Positions 56,473 to 64,000 of a stretch of DNA of 64,000 nucleotides are shown here, in pieces (the first letter of the stretch is position 1; every line of letters begins with the position of its first letter). The notes under the pieces were generated by a model. The model had not been told where the DNA came from, searched no databases, and saw only the letters and a list, made by a program, of their open reading frames with translations. Position numbers and translations under genes: made by a program. The stretch covers positions 62,001 to 126,000 of the forward strand of contig JACPUX010000002.1 in NCBI GenBank assembly GCA_016192065.1, in the 5' to 3' direction. This stretch comes from Betaproteobacteria bacterium. GTDB lineage: Bacteria; Pseudomonadota; Gammaproteobacteria; Burkholderiales; Casimicrobiaceae.

Positions 56473-57194
56473 TGTCCGAACTGGTGGCGAGCTCGCTCAA
56501 GAAACGCTACCGATCGCGTACCGTGGTCGAGGATGTTTCGCTGCGCGTGCATAGCGGTGAGGTGGTAGGCTTGCTCGGTCCGAACGGCGCCGGCAAGACC
56601 ACCTGCTTCTATATGATCGTCGGCTTGGTGCCGGTCGACGGCGGCACCATTCAGCTCGACGACCGCGAGCTCTCGCGCATGCCCATCCACCTGCGCGCGC
56701 GCCTGGGCCTCTCCTATTTGCCCCAGGAGGCTTCGATCTTCCGCAAGCTCACCGTGGCGGAAAATGTGCGCGCGATCCTGGAGCTGCAGGGTCTGGCCGG
56801 CAGCGAGCTGGAGAACCGGCTCGACGCCCTGCTCGAAGACCTATCCATCGAGCATCTGCGCGACAACCCCGCGGTGAGCCTTTCCGGGGGTGAGCGTCGG
56901 CGCACCGAAATTGCCCGGGCGCTGGCCACGCGCCCGCGCTTTATCCTCCTCGACGAGCCCTTCGCCGGGGTGGATCCCATCGCCGTGCTGGATATTCAGG
57001 AGATCATCGGCTTTCTCAAGGAACGCGAAATCGGCGTTCTGATTACCGACCACAACGTGCGCGAAACGCTGGGCATTTGCGACCGCGCCTACATTATCAA
57101 CGAGGGGCATGTGCTCGCCTCGGGTAAGCCGGACGAAATTGTTTATAATGAAAGCGTCAGGAAGGTTTATCTCGGAGAGCATTTCCGCCTCTAG
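56472..57194 (+). CDS. lptB: LptB, LPS export ATPase
   Basis: 240 residues: Walker [10 protein letters not shown], signature LSGGERRR, Walker [15 protein letters not shown]-loop [18 protein letters not shown]. It energises LPS extraction. ATG 56472 shares one base with the lptA stop. lptF and lptG lie elsewhere. Confidence 0.96.
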   Translation: MSELVASSLKKRYRSRTVVEDVSLRVHSGEVVGLLGPNGAGKTTCFYMIVGLVPVDGGTIQLDDRELSRMPIHLRARLGLSYLPQEASIFRKLTVAENVRAILELQGLAGSELENRLDALLEDLSIEHLRDNPAVSLSGGERRRTEIARALATRPRFILLDEPFAGVDPIAVLDIQEIIGFLKEREIGVLITDHNVRETLGICDRAYIINEGHVLASGKPDEIVYNESVRKVYLGEHFRL

Positions 57195-57260
57195 CCGATT
57201 CGGCCACGACGGAATACCAGGACTGGGGCCAGGAGTGTTGGACAGTTGGCAAGGTAAAGC

Positions 57261-58709
57261 ATGAAGCCCAGTCTTCAGCTCAAGCTCACCCAGCATCTCA
57301 CGCTCACGCCGCAATTGCAGCAGTCGATCCGCCTGTTGCAGCTTTCCACCGTTGATCTGAACCAGGAAGTTGAACGCTTTCTCCAGGAAAACCCGCTGCT
57401 CGAACGCGCCGACCTCGACGAGCAGCGCCCAGCGACCTATGTGCCTGACGCGGGCGCGGAGCCAGCAGTTCGGGAAGCCGCCCCGGAAGCGGCGCCCGAG
57501 CCGGCGCCCGCGGATGTCGGAGCCTACGAGGCCGAGGCAAGCTTCGACTCCTGGAGCGACTACCGCGCGTCCCGGAACGGCAACGGCCAGGACGATGACG
57601 AATCCTTCGCGCCGCAGCAGGCCGCCAGCCCGAGCTTGCGCGAACATCTGCTGGAACAGCTCTCGCTGCTGCCGCTATCACCCCGCGACCACGGTCTGGT
57701 GGCGTTGTTGATCGAAAACCTCGACGAGGCCGGCTACCTCGACCTCGGACTGGATGAAATCGCCACGCTTTGCCCGGAAGAGCTGGATGTCGACCCACAG
57801 GAACTGGTCATCGCCTTGCAGCACTTGCAGCATTTTGAACCCGCTGGCGTGGGCGCGCGCCATCCCGCCGAGTGCTTGGCGATCCAATTGCGCGCTCTGC
57901 CGAACGACACGCCCCGAAGGGCTCTGGCCCTAAAGCTGGTGGGCGAACACCTCGAACTCCTGGCAGCACGCGATTTTGTCCGCCTCAAGCGAGTGTTGCG
58001 CTGCGACGACCAGGCCCTGCGCGAGACCCAGCAACTCATTCAATCCCTCAACCCTCGCCCCGGCGGCGGTTTCGGTCAATCGGAAACGCGCTACGTGGTG
58101 CCCGATGTCGTGGTGCGCAAGCTCAAAGGCCACTGGACGGCGATGCTGAATGAAGGCGCGGTTCCGCGCCTCAAGCTCAACCGCATTTACGCCGATATCC
58201 TATCCAAGCACCGCGAGGGGGCGGGTTCTCCCCTGGCCGGGCAGTTGCAGGAGGCAAAGTGGCTGATTCGCAATGTCCAGCAACGCTGTGAGACCATCCT
58301 GCGGGTTTCACAAGCCATCGTGGAGCGGCAGCGGCACTTCCTGGATCACGGCGAAGTCGCCATGCGCCCATTGGTTTTGCGGGAGATCGCCGATGAACTG
58401 GGCCTGCATGAATCCACCATATCCAGAGTGACCACGCAGAAGTACATGCTCACCCCGCGAGGCACCTTCGAGCTGAAGTATTTTTTTGGCAGCCATGTGG
58501 CAACCGACACTGGCGGTGCCTGTTCGGCCACCGCCATCCGTGCCCTGATCAAGCAACTGGTGGCGAGCGAAAACCCGCGCCAGCCGCTGACGGACAGCCG
58601 GATTGCCGAGGTTCTTGGCGGCCAGGGCATCGTCGTGGCACGACGCACGATCGCCAAATACCGGGAGTCCCTCCAGATCGCCCCGGTCAACCTCCGCAAG
58701 TGTCTTTAG
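57261..58709 (+). CDS. rpoN: RNA polymerase sigma-54 factor
   Basis: 482 residues: N-terminal Q-rich activator-interacting region (MKPSLQLKLTQHLTLTPQLQQ and on), an acidic linker, the core-binding domain and the C-terminal RpoN box ARRTIAKYRE. It recognises -24/-12 promoters such as that at 26415-26429 and needs activators such as the QseF-like protein in this window. AAGG precedes the ATG. Confidence 0.97.
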   Translation: MKPSLQLKLTQHLTLTPQLQQSIRLLQLSTVDLNQEVERFLQENPLLERADLDEQRPATYVPDAGAEPAVREAAPEAAPEPAPADVGAYEAEASFDSWSDYRASRNGNGQDDDESFAPQQAASPSLREHLLEQLSLLPLSPRDHGLVALLIENLDEAGYLDLGLDEIATLCPEELDVDPQELVIALQHLQHFEPAGVGARHPAECLAIQLRALPNDTPRRALALKLVGEHLELLAARDFVRLKRVLRCDDQALRETQQLIQSLNPRPGGGFGQSETRYVVPDVVVRKLKGHWTAMLNEGAVPRLKLNRIYADILSKHREGAGSPLAGQLQEAKWLIRNVQQRCETILRVSQAIVERQRHFLDHGEVAMRPLVLREIADELGLHESTISRVTTQKYMLTPRGTFELKYFFGSHVATDTGGACSATAIRALIKQLVASENPRQPLTDSRIAEVLGGQGIVVARRTIAKYRESLQIAPVNLRKCL

Positions 58710-58739
58710 GCGGACCAACTCAACCCCAAGGAGGCTTCA

Positions 58740-59072
58740 ATGAACCTTAACCTGAGCGGACATCACCTCGAGATCACCCCGGCCATCCGGGACTACGTGA
58801 CGGGGAAGCTGGAGCGGGTTACCCGCCACTTCGACCACGTGATCGATGTGAACGTGATTCTCTCGGTGGACAAGCTGAGGCAGAAGGTGGAAGCCAACGT
58901 CCACATGCGAGGACGGGATCTGCACGCGGAAGTCATCGATGAGGATATGTACGCCGCCATCGACCTCCTGGCCGACAAGCTCGATCGCCAGGTCTTGAAA
59001 CACAAGGAGAAAATGAACGGTCAGCGCCACGAAGGCGTAGCCGCCAAACGGCAATCGGTCAACGAGGGCTGA
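58740..59072 (+). CDS. hpf: Short ribosome hibernation promoting factor
   Basis: 110 residues of the HPF/RaiA family (LSGHHLEITPAIRDYVTGKLERV, DMYAAIDLLADKLDRQVLKHKEK). It binds the decoding centre and dimerises 70S ribosomes in stationary phase. A strong AAGGAGG is upstream. The rpoN-hpf-ptsN order is classic. Confidence 0.95.
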   Translation: MNLNLSGHHLEITPAIRDYVTGKLERVTRHFDHVIDVNVILSVDKLRQKVEANVHMRGRDLHAEVIDEDMYAAIDLLADKLDRQVLKHKEKMNGQRHEGVAAKRQSVNEG

Positions 59073-59102
59073 TTGCGCTAAAATTCTCGGTTTCCGAGCT
59101 TC

Positions 59103-59134
59103 GCCCCGGGGAGTCCGCGATGGCGCCCCGGGGC
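59103..59134 (+). terminator. Hairpin between hpf and ptsN
   Basis: GCCCCGGGG (59103-59111) and CCCCGGGGC (59126-59134) form a 9-bp stem, followed by AAAATTCT. The T-run is poor, so it may reduce read-through into ptsN or stabilise the hpf message. Confidence 0.45.
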
Positions 59135-59198
59135 AAAATTCTAGAGGCCGATCGCGACTTTTCCACACGGCGGCCATTTTCTGTTTCTTGAGACCAAT

Positions 59199-59663
59199 AT
59201 GAACCGCATCGCCTCGCTCCTGCCCATCGAGCATGTACTCGCGGATCTCGATGTCGCCAGCAAGAAGCGGGTCTTCGAACAGGTCGGCTTGCTTTTCGAA
59301 AACCGCTGCGGCATCAGCCGCGCGCTGATTTACGATAGCCTTTTTGCCCGCGAACGCCTGGGGTCAACCGGCCTGGGGCAGGGCGTGGCCATCCCGCATG
59401 GACGCATCAAGGGCTTGACCGAGGCGGTCGGCGCCTTCGTGCGCACCAAGGATCCGATTCCCTTCGAGGCGCCGGACGGCCGCCCGGTGTCACAAATCTT
59501 CATCCTGCTGGTTCCCGAAGATGCCACCGAGGCACATCTCGAAATCCTGTCAGAGCTGGCGCAGATGTTCAGCGAAAGGAGTTTCCGCGACCGCCTCGCC
59601 GCCGCTCCAGGCGCCACCGCCCTGCATGCCCTGTTCAGCACGTGGCCCAATCATTCTCAATGA
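59199..59663 (+). CDS. ptsN: Nitrogen PTS enzyme IIA
   Basis: 154 residues with the EIIA-Ntr core and active-site histidine in GQGVAIPHGRIKGL. It takes part in the nitrogen phosphotransferase chain regulating potassium and envelope functions. Next to hprK, as usual in betaproteobacteria. Confidence 0.95.
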   Translation: MNRIASLLPIEHVLADLDVASKKRVFEQVGLLFENRCGISRALIYDSLFARERLGSTGLGQGVAIPHGRIKGLTEAVGAFVRTKDPIPFEAPDGRPVSQIFILLVPEDATEAHLEILSELAQMFSERSFRDRLAAAPGATALHALFSTWPNHSQ

Positions 59664-59670
59664 TCCCGCC

Positions 59671-60612
59671 ATGCGCCAGGTCAGTGTCGAGAAACTCTTC
59701 CAGGACAACCGCCAGAAGTTAGGCCTGACCTGGCTCGCTGGGCATCAGGGTGGGCACCGCACCCTGGCCGGCGACGCCGCGCTGAAACCCACCATCGGCC
59801 AGGTGGGACACATGAACTTCATCCACCCCTTCCGCATGCAGATACTCGGGGCTGCGGAATTGGGTTATCTGCGTGCGCTCGATGAGCGCAGCGTACGCGA
59901 GCACGTCGACCGGCTCTTCACCGCCGACCTGGTGACCATCGCCGTAGCCAACGGCGAGGCGGTTCCAGATTACCTCGTCGAGCAATGCGACCGGTACAAC
60001 ATCGCGCTGTTCACCTCGGCGCAGCCCAGTCCGCATTTGGTCGACGTGTTCCGGCTCTATCTTTCGCGCGTGCTGGCGGAGATCACCACGTTGCACGGCG
60101 TCTTTCTGGACGTGCTGGAACTGGGTGTGCTCATCGCCGGGGCCTCGGCCATCGGCAAGAGTGAACTGGCTCTGGAACTCATCAGCCGCGGCCACGGCCT
60201 GATCGCCGACGACATCGTCGAACTCTATCGCATTTCGCCCGACACCCTGGAGGGGCGTTGCCCGGCCGTACTCAAGGACTTCCTCGAGGTGCGGGGCATC
60301 GGCATTCTGAACATCCGCACCATTTTCGGCGAGACCGCGGTCCGTCCCAGGAAGACCCTGAAGCTGATCGTGCAACTCGAGGACCACAGCAACGAGCAAT
60401 TCAGCGAACTGGACCGCTTGCAGGTGAATGCCACCTATCAGGAGATTCTGGGCGTGAACGTCCGCAAGGTCACCATTCCGGTGGCGGCAGGACGAAATCT
60501 GGCGGTGCTGGTGGAAGCGGCGGTGCGCAACTACGTGCTGCAGTTGCGCGGCATCGACAGCACCAAGGAGTTCATCGACCGGCAGCAAAAACTGCTGGAA
60601 GACGGCGCTTAG
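59671..60612 (+). CDS. hprK: HPr kinase/phosphorylase
   Basis: 313 residues: N-terminal HprK domain, then P-loop GASAIGKSELALELISRGH. The P-loop has Ala where many homologues have Gly (GxSGxGKS). The C-terminal signature VEVRGIGI-like LEVRGIGILNIRTIFG and TIPVAAGRNLAVLVEAAV are present. It phosphorylates HPr on serine. It starts 7 bp after ptsN. Confidence 0.95.
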   Translation: MRQVSVEKLFQDNRQKLGLTWLAGHQGGHRTLAGDAALKPTIGQVGHMNFIHPFRMQILGAAELGYLRALDERSVREHVDRLFTADLVTIAVANGEAVPDYLVEQCDRYNIALFTSAQPSPHLVDVFRLYLSRVLAEITTLHGVFLDVLELGVLIAGASAIGKSELALELISRGHGLIADDIVELYRISPDTLEGRCPAVLKDFLEVRGIGILNIRTIFGETAVRPRKTLKLIVQLEDHSNEQFSELDRLQVNATYQEILGVNVRKVTIPVAAGRNLAVLVEAAVRNYVLQLRGIDSTKEFIDRQQKLLEDGA

Positions 60613-60622
60613 GACTCGAACC

Positions 60623-61459
60623 ATGGACCTCCTGCTGGTTGGCGGGGTTTCAGGGTCGGGCAAGAGCGTTGCCATGGGTGCGCTCGAAGACAGCGGCTAC
60701 TACGCCATAAACAACCTGCCCACCCCCCTTGCCGCGCCTCTGGCAGCCTATCTCAGGGACGCGCGCCACGATCGCGTGGCGATCAGCCTTGACGTCAAAA
60801 CCGCGGAGAACATCGACGCCCTGCCGCGAGCGCTGGCTGAGCTTCGCGCTCAGGGCTGGACGGTGCGCTTTCTGTATCTCGACGCTAAGACCGATACTCT
60901 GGTGAAACGCTTTTCCGAAACGAGGAGACGCCACCCCTTGTCACGCGAGGATCGTACTCTGCAGGAAGCGATTCTGGTGGAACGCCAAATGCTCGCTGAA
61001 CTCGCCACCCTCGGTTACCACGTCGACACCAGTGATTTGTCGGCACACGCGCTGCGGGGCTGGATCAAGGACTTCATCAGTATCGACGCGGCACGCATGA
61101 CCCTGCTGTTCCAGAGCTTCGGCTTCAAGCATGGCGTGCCGCTCGATGCCGACTTGGTATTCGATGTGCGCTGCTTGCCCAATCCACATTATGAGCCCCG
61201 GCTTACGTCCTTGACCGGCAAGGACGAGCCAGTGATCACCTTTCTGCAAGCACATCCCGAGGTTGAGCGCATGATCGAGGAGATCCGCGGTTACCTTGAA
61301 CGCTGGCTTCCCGCCTATGCGCGCGACAATCGTAACTACCTGACGGTGGCCATCGGCTGCACCGGCGGCAAGCACCGGTCGGTCTATCTGGTGGAGCGCC
61401 TGGGTGGAATTTTCGCGGCAAGCTACCAGACCCTGCGCCGTCACCGCGAGTTGGCTTGA
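60623..61459 (+). CDS. rapZ: RapZ, nucleotide- and RNA-binding regulator
   Basis: 278 residues with Walker A GVSGSGKSVAM, and a C-terminal domain with IGCTGGKHRSVYLVERL. In E. coli it binds the sRNAs GlmY and GlmZ and controls amino-sugar synthesis. In this window a GlrR/sigma-54-type small transcription unit is present (26036-26630), which is what makes this pairing notable. Confidence 0.95.
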   Translation: MDLLLVGGVSGSGKSVAMGALEDSGYYAINNLPTPLAAPLAAYLRDARHDRVAISLDVKTAENIDALPRALAELRAQGWTVRFLYLDAKTDTLVKRFSETRRRHPLSREDRTLQEAILVERQMLAELATLGYHVDTSDLSAHALRGWIKDFISIDAARMTLLFQSFGFKHGVPLDADLVFDVRCLPNPHYEPRLTSLTGKDEPVITFLQAHPEVERMIEEIRGYLERWLPAYARDNRNYLTVAIGCTGGKHRSVYLVERLGGIFAASYQTLRRHRELA

Positions 61460-61469
61460 GGCGGATTCG

Positions 61470-61865
61470 ATGGCAAGGTTACGCGCCCTGCGCACCCTCC
61501 TGTCCGGTTTGCGGCCGGGCGACTGGGTAACCGTCGGCCTGGGAGTCTGCGCGGCGCTCGGCATCACATTTTGGCAACCAGCCACAGGCTTTCCGGACAT
61601 GGTTCGGGTGCGTGCCGGTGGAGCGCTTGTCGCCGAGCTCGATCCGCGCCTCACTCGTCGCTTGGAAGTGCGTGGCCCCCTGGGGACCAGCGTGATCGAA
61701 GTCGCCAACGGGCGCGCCCGCGTCGCCAGTGACCCTAGCCCGCGGCAGCTCTGCGTGCGCCAAGGCTGGCTCGCCCAAGCCGGAGAATTTGCCTTGTGTT
61801 TGCCCAACCAAGTCAGTGTGGAACTTCTGGGCCGTCAACGCCGCCATGACACGATCGTCTACTGA
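61470..61865 (+). CDS. NusG domain II-containing protein
   Basis: 131 residues: an N-terminal membrane helix (WVTVGLGVCAALGITFW) and a NusG_II-like beta domain (VRVRAGGALVAELDPRLTRRLEVRGPLG, RARVASDPSPRQLCVRQGW). Proteins of this type (COG5341-like) often sit beside Gx transporters, as here; function unknown. Confidence 0.8.
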   Translation: MARLRALRTLLSGLRPGDWVTVGLGVCAALGITFWQPATGFPDMVRVRAGGALVAELDPRLTRRLEVRGPLGTSVIEVANGRARVASDPSPRQLCVRQGWLAQAGEFALCLPNQVSVELLGRQRRHDTIVY

Positions 61866-62370
61866 GCTTGCGGCGAGCCGCGAGGATGTACTGGTCGCGC
61901 GCATGGCCGCCGCCGCGGTCGCGCTGGCCTTGGCCGAGGCGGCGCTGCCCTCACCCATCCCGGGGGTGAAACCCGGACTGGCCAATATCGTCACTCTGCT
62001 CGTACTGCTGCGGCATGGCTGGCGGACCGCGGCGTGGGTCAGCCTGCTGCGGGTGGTGGTGGCCAGCTTGGTGCTCGGCAGCTTTCTTTCGCCCAGCTTC
62101 GTGCTGAGTCTTGCCGGCGCGGCAGCGAGCCTCTTGGTGCTGGGTGGCACGGCCAAGCTCCCGCGGTGCTGGTTCGGACCGGTCTCGCACAGCATACTCG
62201 CAGCCTTTGCACACGTGTTAGCGCAGCTCGTGGTGGTCTATATCTGGCTGATTCCCAGCCCGGCCTTATGGCATCTCCTGCCGGTATTCGCCGGGGCGGC
62301 ACTTGTCTTTGGCCTGGTCAACGGGCTCGCCGTGCAAGGGCTTATGGAGCCCGACGCGCGCAAAGGCTAG
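61846..62370 (+). CDS. Gx transporter family membrane protein (COG4769)
   Basis: 174 residues, about five membrane segments, with the PIPGVKPGLANIVTLLVLL signature. Often annotated as heptaprenyl diphosphate synthase component I, which is probably misleading; members look like small transporters. It overlaps the NusG-II gene by 20 bp. Confidence 0.82.
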   Translation: MTRSSTELAASREDVLVARMAAAAVALALAEAALPSPIPGVKPGLANIVTLLVLLRHGWRTAAWVSLLRVVVASLVLGSFLSPSFVLSLAGAAASLLVLGGTAKLPRCWFGPVSHSILAAFAHVLAQLVVVYIWLIPSPALWHLLPVFAGAALVFGLVNGLAVQGLMEPDARKG

Positions 62371-62435
62371 AATGCCCATATGCCCCCTCTGCCATTGAAG
62401 CGGTCGCTGCGCCCGCCTTCCCCAGGGCCGCGCCG

Positions 62436-63065
62436 ATGATCTCCTGGCTGCGCCTTCCCCGCGCCCAGAACAGCCTGAGGCTGCCGCTCTTTCCCCTGAA
62501 GACGGTGCTCTTCCCGGGAGGCGTTCTGCCGCTCAAGGTTTTCGAGCAGCGCTACCTCGACATGGCCGCGGAGCGATTCAAGGCCGAGCAGCCCTTTGGC
62601 ATCTGCCTTCTGACCGAGGGCGAGGAAATCGCCAGCGCGGCCAAAACCCCCGTGGTCTTCGCACCCATCGGCACGCTGGCCCATACCAAGTCTTGGGACA
62701 TGCCCAGGCTGGGCATTCTTCATCTCGGCGTGGAAGGCGGACAGCGCTTTCAAGTCAAAGCGCATCAGACTTTGGCGGACGGCCTGATCCAGGCCGAGGT
62801 GCAACTGCTGGCGGCGGAGTCGCGCCCGCGAATCACCGAGGCGCAAGAGCCCATGGCCAGGCTGCTGGAACTTCTGATCAGCCGCATCGGCGAAGACCGG
62901 TTCGGCAGCGAACGCCAATTCGACGATGCCTCCTGGGTGAGCTATCGGCTGGCGGAAATTCTACCGCTCAAGGCTTCGATCAAGCAGAACATGCTCGAAG
63001 TGAACGACTGCGAGGTACGCTTGCGGGTGTTGGAGCAATACCTGAAACGGGAAGGTCTGTTATGA
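62436..63065 (+). CDS. Lon substrate-binding-domain protein
   Basis: 209 residues covering only the N-terminal LON domain (LRLPLFPLKTVLFPGGVLPLKVFEQRYLDM); no ATPase or protease domain. Stand-alone LON proteins are common; the task is not established. The start with MISWLRLP is chosen because the frame upstream lies within the Gx gene. Confidence 0.88.
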   Translation: MISWLRLPRAQNSLRLPLFPLKTVLFPGGVLPLKVFEQRYLDMAAERFKAEQPFGICLLTEGEEIASAAKTPVVFAPIGTLAHTKSWDMPRLGILHLGVEGGQRFQVKAHQTLADGLIQAEVQLLAAESRPRITEAQEPMARLLELLISRIGEDRFGSERQFDDASWVSYRLAEILPLKASIKQNMLEVNDCEVRLRVLEQYLKREGLL

Positions 63066-63107
63066 GACCGTCCAAATCGCCGACGACTCCGCGAAGAGCC
63101 TAAACCC

Positions 63108-63902
63108 ATGCAGCAATACCTCGATCTCATGCATCTCCTGCTGCGCGAAGGGACGCGCAAGGAAGACCGTACCGGTACCGGCACGGTTTCACGCTTCGGG
63201 CACCAGATGCGCTTCGATCTGCGCCAAGGCTTTCCTCTGGTGACCACCAAGAAGCTGCACCTGAAGTCCATCATCCACGAACTGCTATGGTTCCTGCGCG
63301 GCGAAACCAACGTGCGCTCACTGCGGGACGTGGGGGTGAGCATCTGGGATGAATGGGCCGACGAGCAAGGCGAACTCGGCCCGATCTACGGCTATCAGTG
63401 GCGCAGCTGGCCCGCGCCCGAGGGACGGCATATCGACCAGATCGAGCAGCTGCTGGCGCAGATTCGCGCCAACCCGGACTCGCGGCGGTTGATTGTTTCA
63501 GCCTGGAATGTTGCCGACCTACCGCGCATGGCGCTGCCCCCTTGCCACGCTTTCTTCCAGTTCTATGTCGCCGAGGGACGGCTGTCCTGCCAACTCTATC
63601 AGCGCAGCGCCGATGTATTCCTGGGTGTCCCCTTCAATATTGCCAGCTACGCGCTGCTCACCCACATGATCGCCCAGCAGTGTGATCTAGAGGTCGGCGA
63701 GTTCATCTGGACCGGCGGCGACTGCCACTTGTACCTCAACCACTTCGAACAGGTGCGCACGCAACTCGATCGCCTGCCCTTCCCCTTGCCCCGGCTGATG
63801 ATCAAGCGACGGCCAGATTCGCTGTTTGAGTACGCTTACGAGGATTTCGAAATCCAGGACTACCATTGCCACGCGCCGATCAAGGCGCCGGTGGCGGTGT
63901 GA
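63108..63902 (+). CDS. thyA: Thymidylate synthase
   Basis: 264 residues, full length. Catalytic C146 in [14 protein letters not shown], and [35 protein letters not shown] are diagnostic. It makes dTMP from dUMP with methylene-tetrahydrofolate; folA and dcd are also in the window. The last 98 bases of the window hold no supported gene. Confidence 0.98.
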   Translation: MQQYLDLMHLLLREGTRKEDRTGTGTVSRFGHQMRFDLRQGFPLVTTKKLHLKSIIHELLWFLRGETNVRSLRDVGVSIWDEWADEQGELGPIYGYQWRSWPAPEGRHIDQIEQLLAQIRANPDSRRLIVSAWNVADLPRMALPPCHAFFQFYVAEGRLSCQLYQRSADVFLGVPFNIASYALLTHMIAQQCDLEVGEFIWTGGDCHLYLNHFEQVRTQLDRLPFPLPRLMIKRRPDSLFEYAYEDFEIQDYHCHAPIKAPVAV

Positions 63903-64000
63903 ACCCTGGCCCGTCTCACCAATCGAGAATGGTCCCCTGGGTCGAGCATCACAGCGCGCAGTTTCGGCAAAACTTTTTCTGGCAGCTCGTCGCGGATCAG

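Noticed and set aside
63929-64000. A plus-strand frame from an ATG at 63929 (MVPWVEHHSAQF..) open to the window end
   Set aside because: Only 24 codons are visible and no family is recognisable; it may be a gene start but cannot be supported here.

Overview
The window is GC-rich chromosomal DNA from a Gram-negative bacterium, most likely a betaproteobacterium of the Nitrosomonadales/Rhodocyclales type. The evidence is gene order: kdsD-lptC-lptA-lptB-rpoN-hpf-ptsN-hprK-rapZ, with HPr kinase beside RapZ, and mlaFEDACB followed by an ABC-2 exporter, a BolA protein, murA, hisG and hisD. The genus cannot be fixed from sequence alone.

Layout. 1-3.5 kb: two LuxR-type regulators in convergent orientation separated by a 168-bp MITE-like element with perfect 20-bp inverted ends, then a BON/LysM protein and a DUF2238 membrane protein. 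3.95-22.25 kb: an 18.3-kb integrated island bounded by 36-bp perfect direct repeats and inserted at the 3' end of tRNA-Ser(CGA). It has a satellite-like skeleton (P4-type integrase, AlpA-like regulator, primase-helicase). Its cargo is an AbiE toxin-antitoxin pair, a convergent structured small RNA next to an RNase-H-fold-like protein, a five-gene type I restriction locus with two extra PD-(D/E)XK-like proteins, and an uncharacterised gene pair whose first gene carries an in-frame amber codon. Near the tRNA is a gene-free stretch with repeats and a long foldable element.

22.9-25.9 kb: molybdenum cofactor genes moaA, mobA, moeA. 26.0-30.2 kb: a QseE/QseG/QseF-like (GlrK/GlrR) two-component operon. 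Directly downstream of it is a small transcription unit with a near-perfect sigma-54 promoter, a consensus IHF site and two sites resembling the enterobacterial GlrR operator TGTC-N10-GACA. In enterobacteria GlrR and sigma-54 drive the sRNA GlmY, which works with RapZ; rpoN and rapZ are both present in this window, so this is the most intriguing regulatory signal here. The QseG-like lipoprotein gene is split by a frameshift.

30.3-34.8 kb: folA, dcd, mrp and metG. 34.9-42.0 kb: a six-gene hydrogenase-4-like membrane complex whose large subunit lacks both CxxC nickel-iron ligand pairs, so it is an energy-converting hydrogenase-related (Ehr-type) complex and not a hydrogenase. 42-52 kb: GNAT, then on the minus strand hisD, hisG, murA, a BolA protein, the ABC-2 exporter and the Mla phospholipid transport operon, which has a good sigma-70 promoter. 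52-63.9 kb: a Kef-type antiporter, then the plus-strand envelope and nitrogen-PTS cluster (kdsD, lptCAB, rpoN, hpf, ptsN, hprK, rapZ), a NusG-II protein, a Gx transporter, a Lon substrate-binding-domain protein and thyA.
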